Assembly (NCBI GenBank): GCA_003724275.1
Contig: RHFA01000120.1
Coordinates: 1-6,450 of the forward strand
Direction of reading: 5' to 3'
Length of the DNA stretch: 6,450 nucleotides
DNA from: Thaumarchaeota archaeon S13
Lineage (GTDB): Archaea > Thermoproteota > Nitrososphaeria > Nitrososphaerales > Nitrosopumilaceae
Below are positions 5,530 to 6,450 of the stretch, one piece after another. The notes below the pieces were generated by a model. That model was not told where the DNA came from. It was given only the letters and a program-made list of their open reading frames with translations, and searched no databases. The translations under genes and the position numbers were made by a program. Position 1 is the stretch's first letter. The number at the start of each line of letters is the position of its first letter.

Positions 5530-6201
5530 ATGAGGCTCGCCGCGCTGGTCTCGGGGGGCAAGGACGGCGCGTATGCCGCGCATGTCGCGCGCATGGCCGG
5601 CCACGAGATTGCCTGCGCCGTGACGGCGCTTCCGGCGTCCGCTGAGGACATGCTGTGGCACCACCCAAACGCGCGCCACGCCGCGCTGCATGCGCGCGCG
5701 ATGGGCGTGCCGCTGGTGGAGTTTGGGCCGTCCGGCGGAGCGGGCCTTGCCGGCGCGCTGCGCGAGGCCGCGCGCGAGCACGGCGTCGAGGGAGTCGTGC
5801 ACGGCGGCCTGGCAAGCGCGCACCAGCGCGACGCGTTTGGCGCCGCCGCGTCGGCCGCGGGCCTTCGCGCGATCGCGCCGCTCTGGGGCCGCGGCGGCGT
5901 GGCGTACCTGCGCGAGGTGATCGGCGCCGGGTTTAGGTTTGTCGTCGTCTCCGTCTCGGCGGGCGGCCTGGGTCCTGAGTGGCTGGGCGCCGAGGTCACG
6001 CGCGAGCGGGCCGAGGGGATTGGCCGCCTGGCCGCCGAGTTTGGCTTTGAGGCATCTTTTGAGGGCGGCGAGGCCGAGACGTTTGTCGTGTCGTGCCCGC
6101 TGTACTCGCGCGACGTCGAGATCCGCCGCGCGCGCGCGTCGTGGGACGGGTATAGGGGAAGTCTTGAAATAGAGGACGCCGCGCTGCGCGCGCGTGCTTG
6201 A
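5530..6201 (+). CDS. Diphthine--ammonia ligase-like protein (Dph6 family)
   Basis: A 223-aa N-type ATP pyrophosphatase resembling archaeal Dph6, which amidates diphthine on the histidine of elongation factor 2 to complete diphthamide. Evidence: the N-terminal PP-loop VSGGKDGAYA (7-16), VHGGLASAHQRDAF (90-103) in place of the family's usual S-x-YQ-x-x-R segment, APLWGRGGVAYLREVIGAGF (116-135), WLG (151-153), and the late EGGEAETFVVSCPLY (178-192). Length is normal for the short archaeal form. The PP-loop has Gly13 where SGGKDS is usual, and the YQ segment is altered (AHQRDAF), so activity or substrate could differ. No in-frame ATG, GTG or TTG lies between the ATG at 5530 and the upstream in-frame TGA at 5452. 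It follows eIF5A by 90 nt and its stop overlaps the SRP54 start. Confidence 0.85.
   Translation: MRLAALVSGGKDGAYAAHVARMAGHEIACAVTALPASAEDMLWHHPNARHAALHARAMGVPLVEFGPSGGAGLAGALREAAREHGVEGVVHGGLASAHQRDAFGAAASAAGLRAIAPLWGRGGVAYLREVIGAGFRFVVVSVSAGGLGPEWLGAEVTRERAEGIGRLAAEFGFEASFEGGEAETFVVSCPLYSRDVEIRRARASWDGYRGSLEIEDAALRARA
6163..6172 (+). promoter_or_regulatory. TATA-like box for SRP54, inside dph6
   Basis: CTTGAAATAG lies within the dph6 coding region, centred ~26 nt upstream of the GTG at 6194. This matches the spacing of other promoters in the window and suggests SRP54 can be transcribed separately. Confidence 0.45.
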
Positions 6202-6450
6202 CACGCTTAGGACGGGGCTGCGCGCGGCGATCAAAAAGGTCGTCTCGGCCGGCGGCGTCGACGCCGAGCTCATAAAGGACCTGTCCAGGGACGTGCAGAG
6301 GGCCCTCCTGCAGGCCGACGTCGACGTCAAGATTGTAATCGCCGTCACAAAGCGCATAGAGGAGAGGGCCACCGAGGAAAAGCCGCCGCCGGGCCTCTCG
6401 CGCAAGGACCACATTGTCAAGATACTCTATGACGAGATTGCCGCGATGCT
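6194..6450 (+). CDS. Signal recognition particle GTPase SRP54, N-terminal part (runs off window)
   Basis: The first 85 codons of SRP54, the SRP GTPase that binds 7S RNA and signal sequences and targets nascent proteins to the membrane. Visible sequence is the N-domain helical bundle: LDTLRTGLRAAIKKVV (2-17), LIKDLSRDVQRALLQADVDV (26-45), then the strongly conserved PPPGLSRKDHIVKILYDE segment at about 63-80. The GTPase and M domains lie beyond the window. The start is a GTG at 6194, overlapping the dph6 stop by 8 nt; the usual archaeal N-terminus (MLD-L-TGLR) begins exactly there. Confidence 0.93.
   Translation, partial: MLDTLRTGLRAAIKKVVSAGGVDAELIKDLSRDVQRALLQADVDVKIVIAVTKRIEERATEEKPPPGLSRKDHIVKILYDEIAAM

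Noticed and set aside
5353..6420. Minus-strand frame of 355 aa opposite dph6 and SRP54
   Set aside because: It is low-complexity Arg/Ala-rich and antisense to two clear conserved genes; no recognisable domain.
1..6450. CRISPR array, insertion sequence, prophage or toxin-antitoxin module
   Set aside because: No spaced direct repeats, terminal inverted repeats, transposase motifs or phage genes were seen; gene content is core chromosomal.

Overview
The window looks like a chromosomal segment of a GC-rich ammonia-oxidising-type archaeon (Thaumarchaeota/Nitrososphaerota, perhaps a Cenarchaeum-like or sponge-associated Nitrosopumilales lineage). The evidence is archaeal eIF5A, an archaeal-type Dph6 and SRP54, a secreted protein carrying the 'WWA.G.I...EF' repeat that I associate with thaumarchaeal exported proteins, and TATA-type promoters sitting about 25-30 nt upstream of start codons, which implies mostly leaderless mRNAs. 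The lineage is an inference from protein style and cannot be fixed without a database search.

Left part (1-1911): the 5' part of a small coiled-coil/proline-rich protein leaves the window on the minus strand. A 63-aa zinc-ribbon protein follows on the minus strand, divergent from a biotin-protein ligase (birA) on the plus strand. A minus-strand helical protein of unknown function (GTG start at 1775) converges on birA and overlaps its 3' end by 164 nt. It is divergent from the next gene across a promoter region at 1776-1911.

Middle (1912-4064): a secreted protein with TPR repeats and a C-terminal matrixin-like zinc metalloprotease. Its stop codon overlaps that of a convergent five-helix membrane protein. 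A minus-strand tRNA-Pro(CGG) with encoded CCA follows, flanked by its own TATA box and a GC-rich hairpin.

Right part (4065-6450): a minus-strand Fpr-type ferredoxin-NADP reductase is divergent from a plus-strand set of translation and protein-export genes: eIF5A (the hypusine-bearing factor), a Dph6-like diphthamide synthase, and SRP54 (cut by the window end). The SRP54 start overlaps the dph6 stop, and a TATA-like box for it lies inside dph6.

The window is mostly conserved housekeeping content. I see no CRISPR array, insertion sequence, prophage or defence system. The features most worth a second look are the long convergent overlap at birA, the secreted TPR-matrixin protein, the altered PP-loop of the Dph6-like protein, and the GC-alternating inverted repeat in the reductase promoter.
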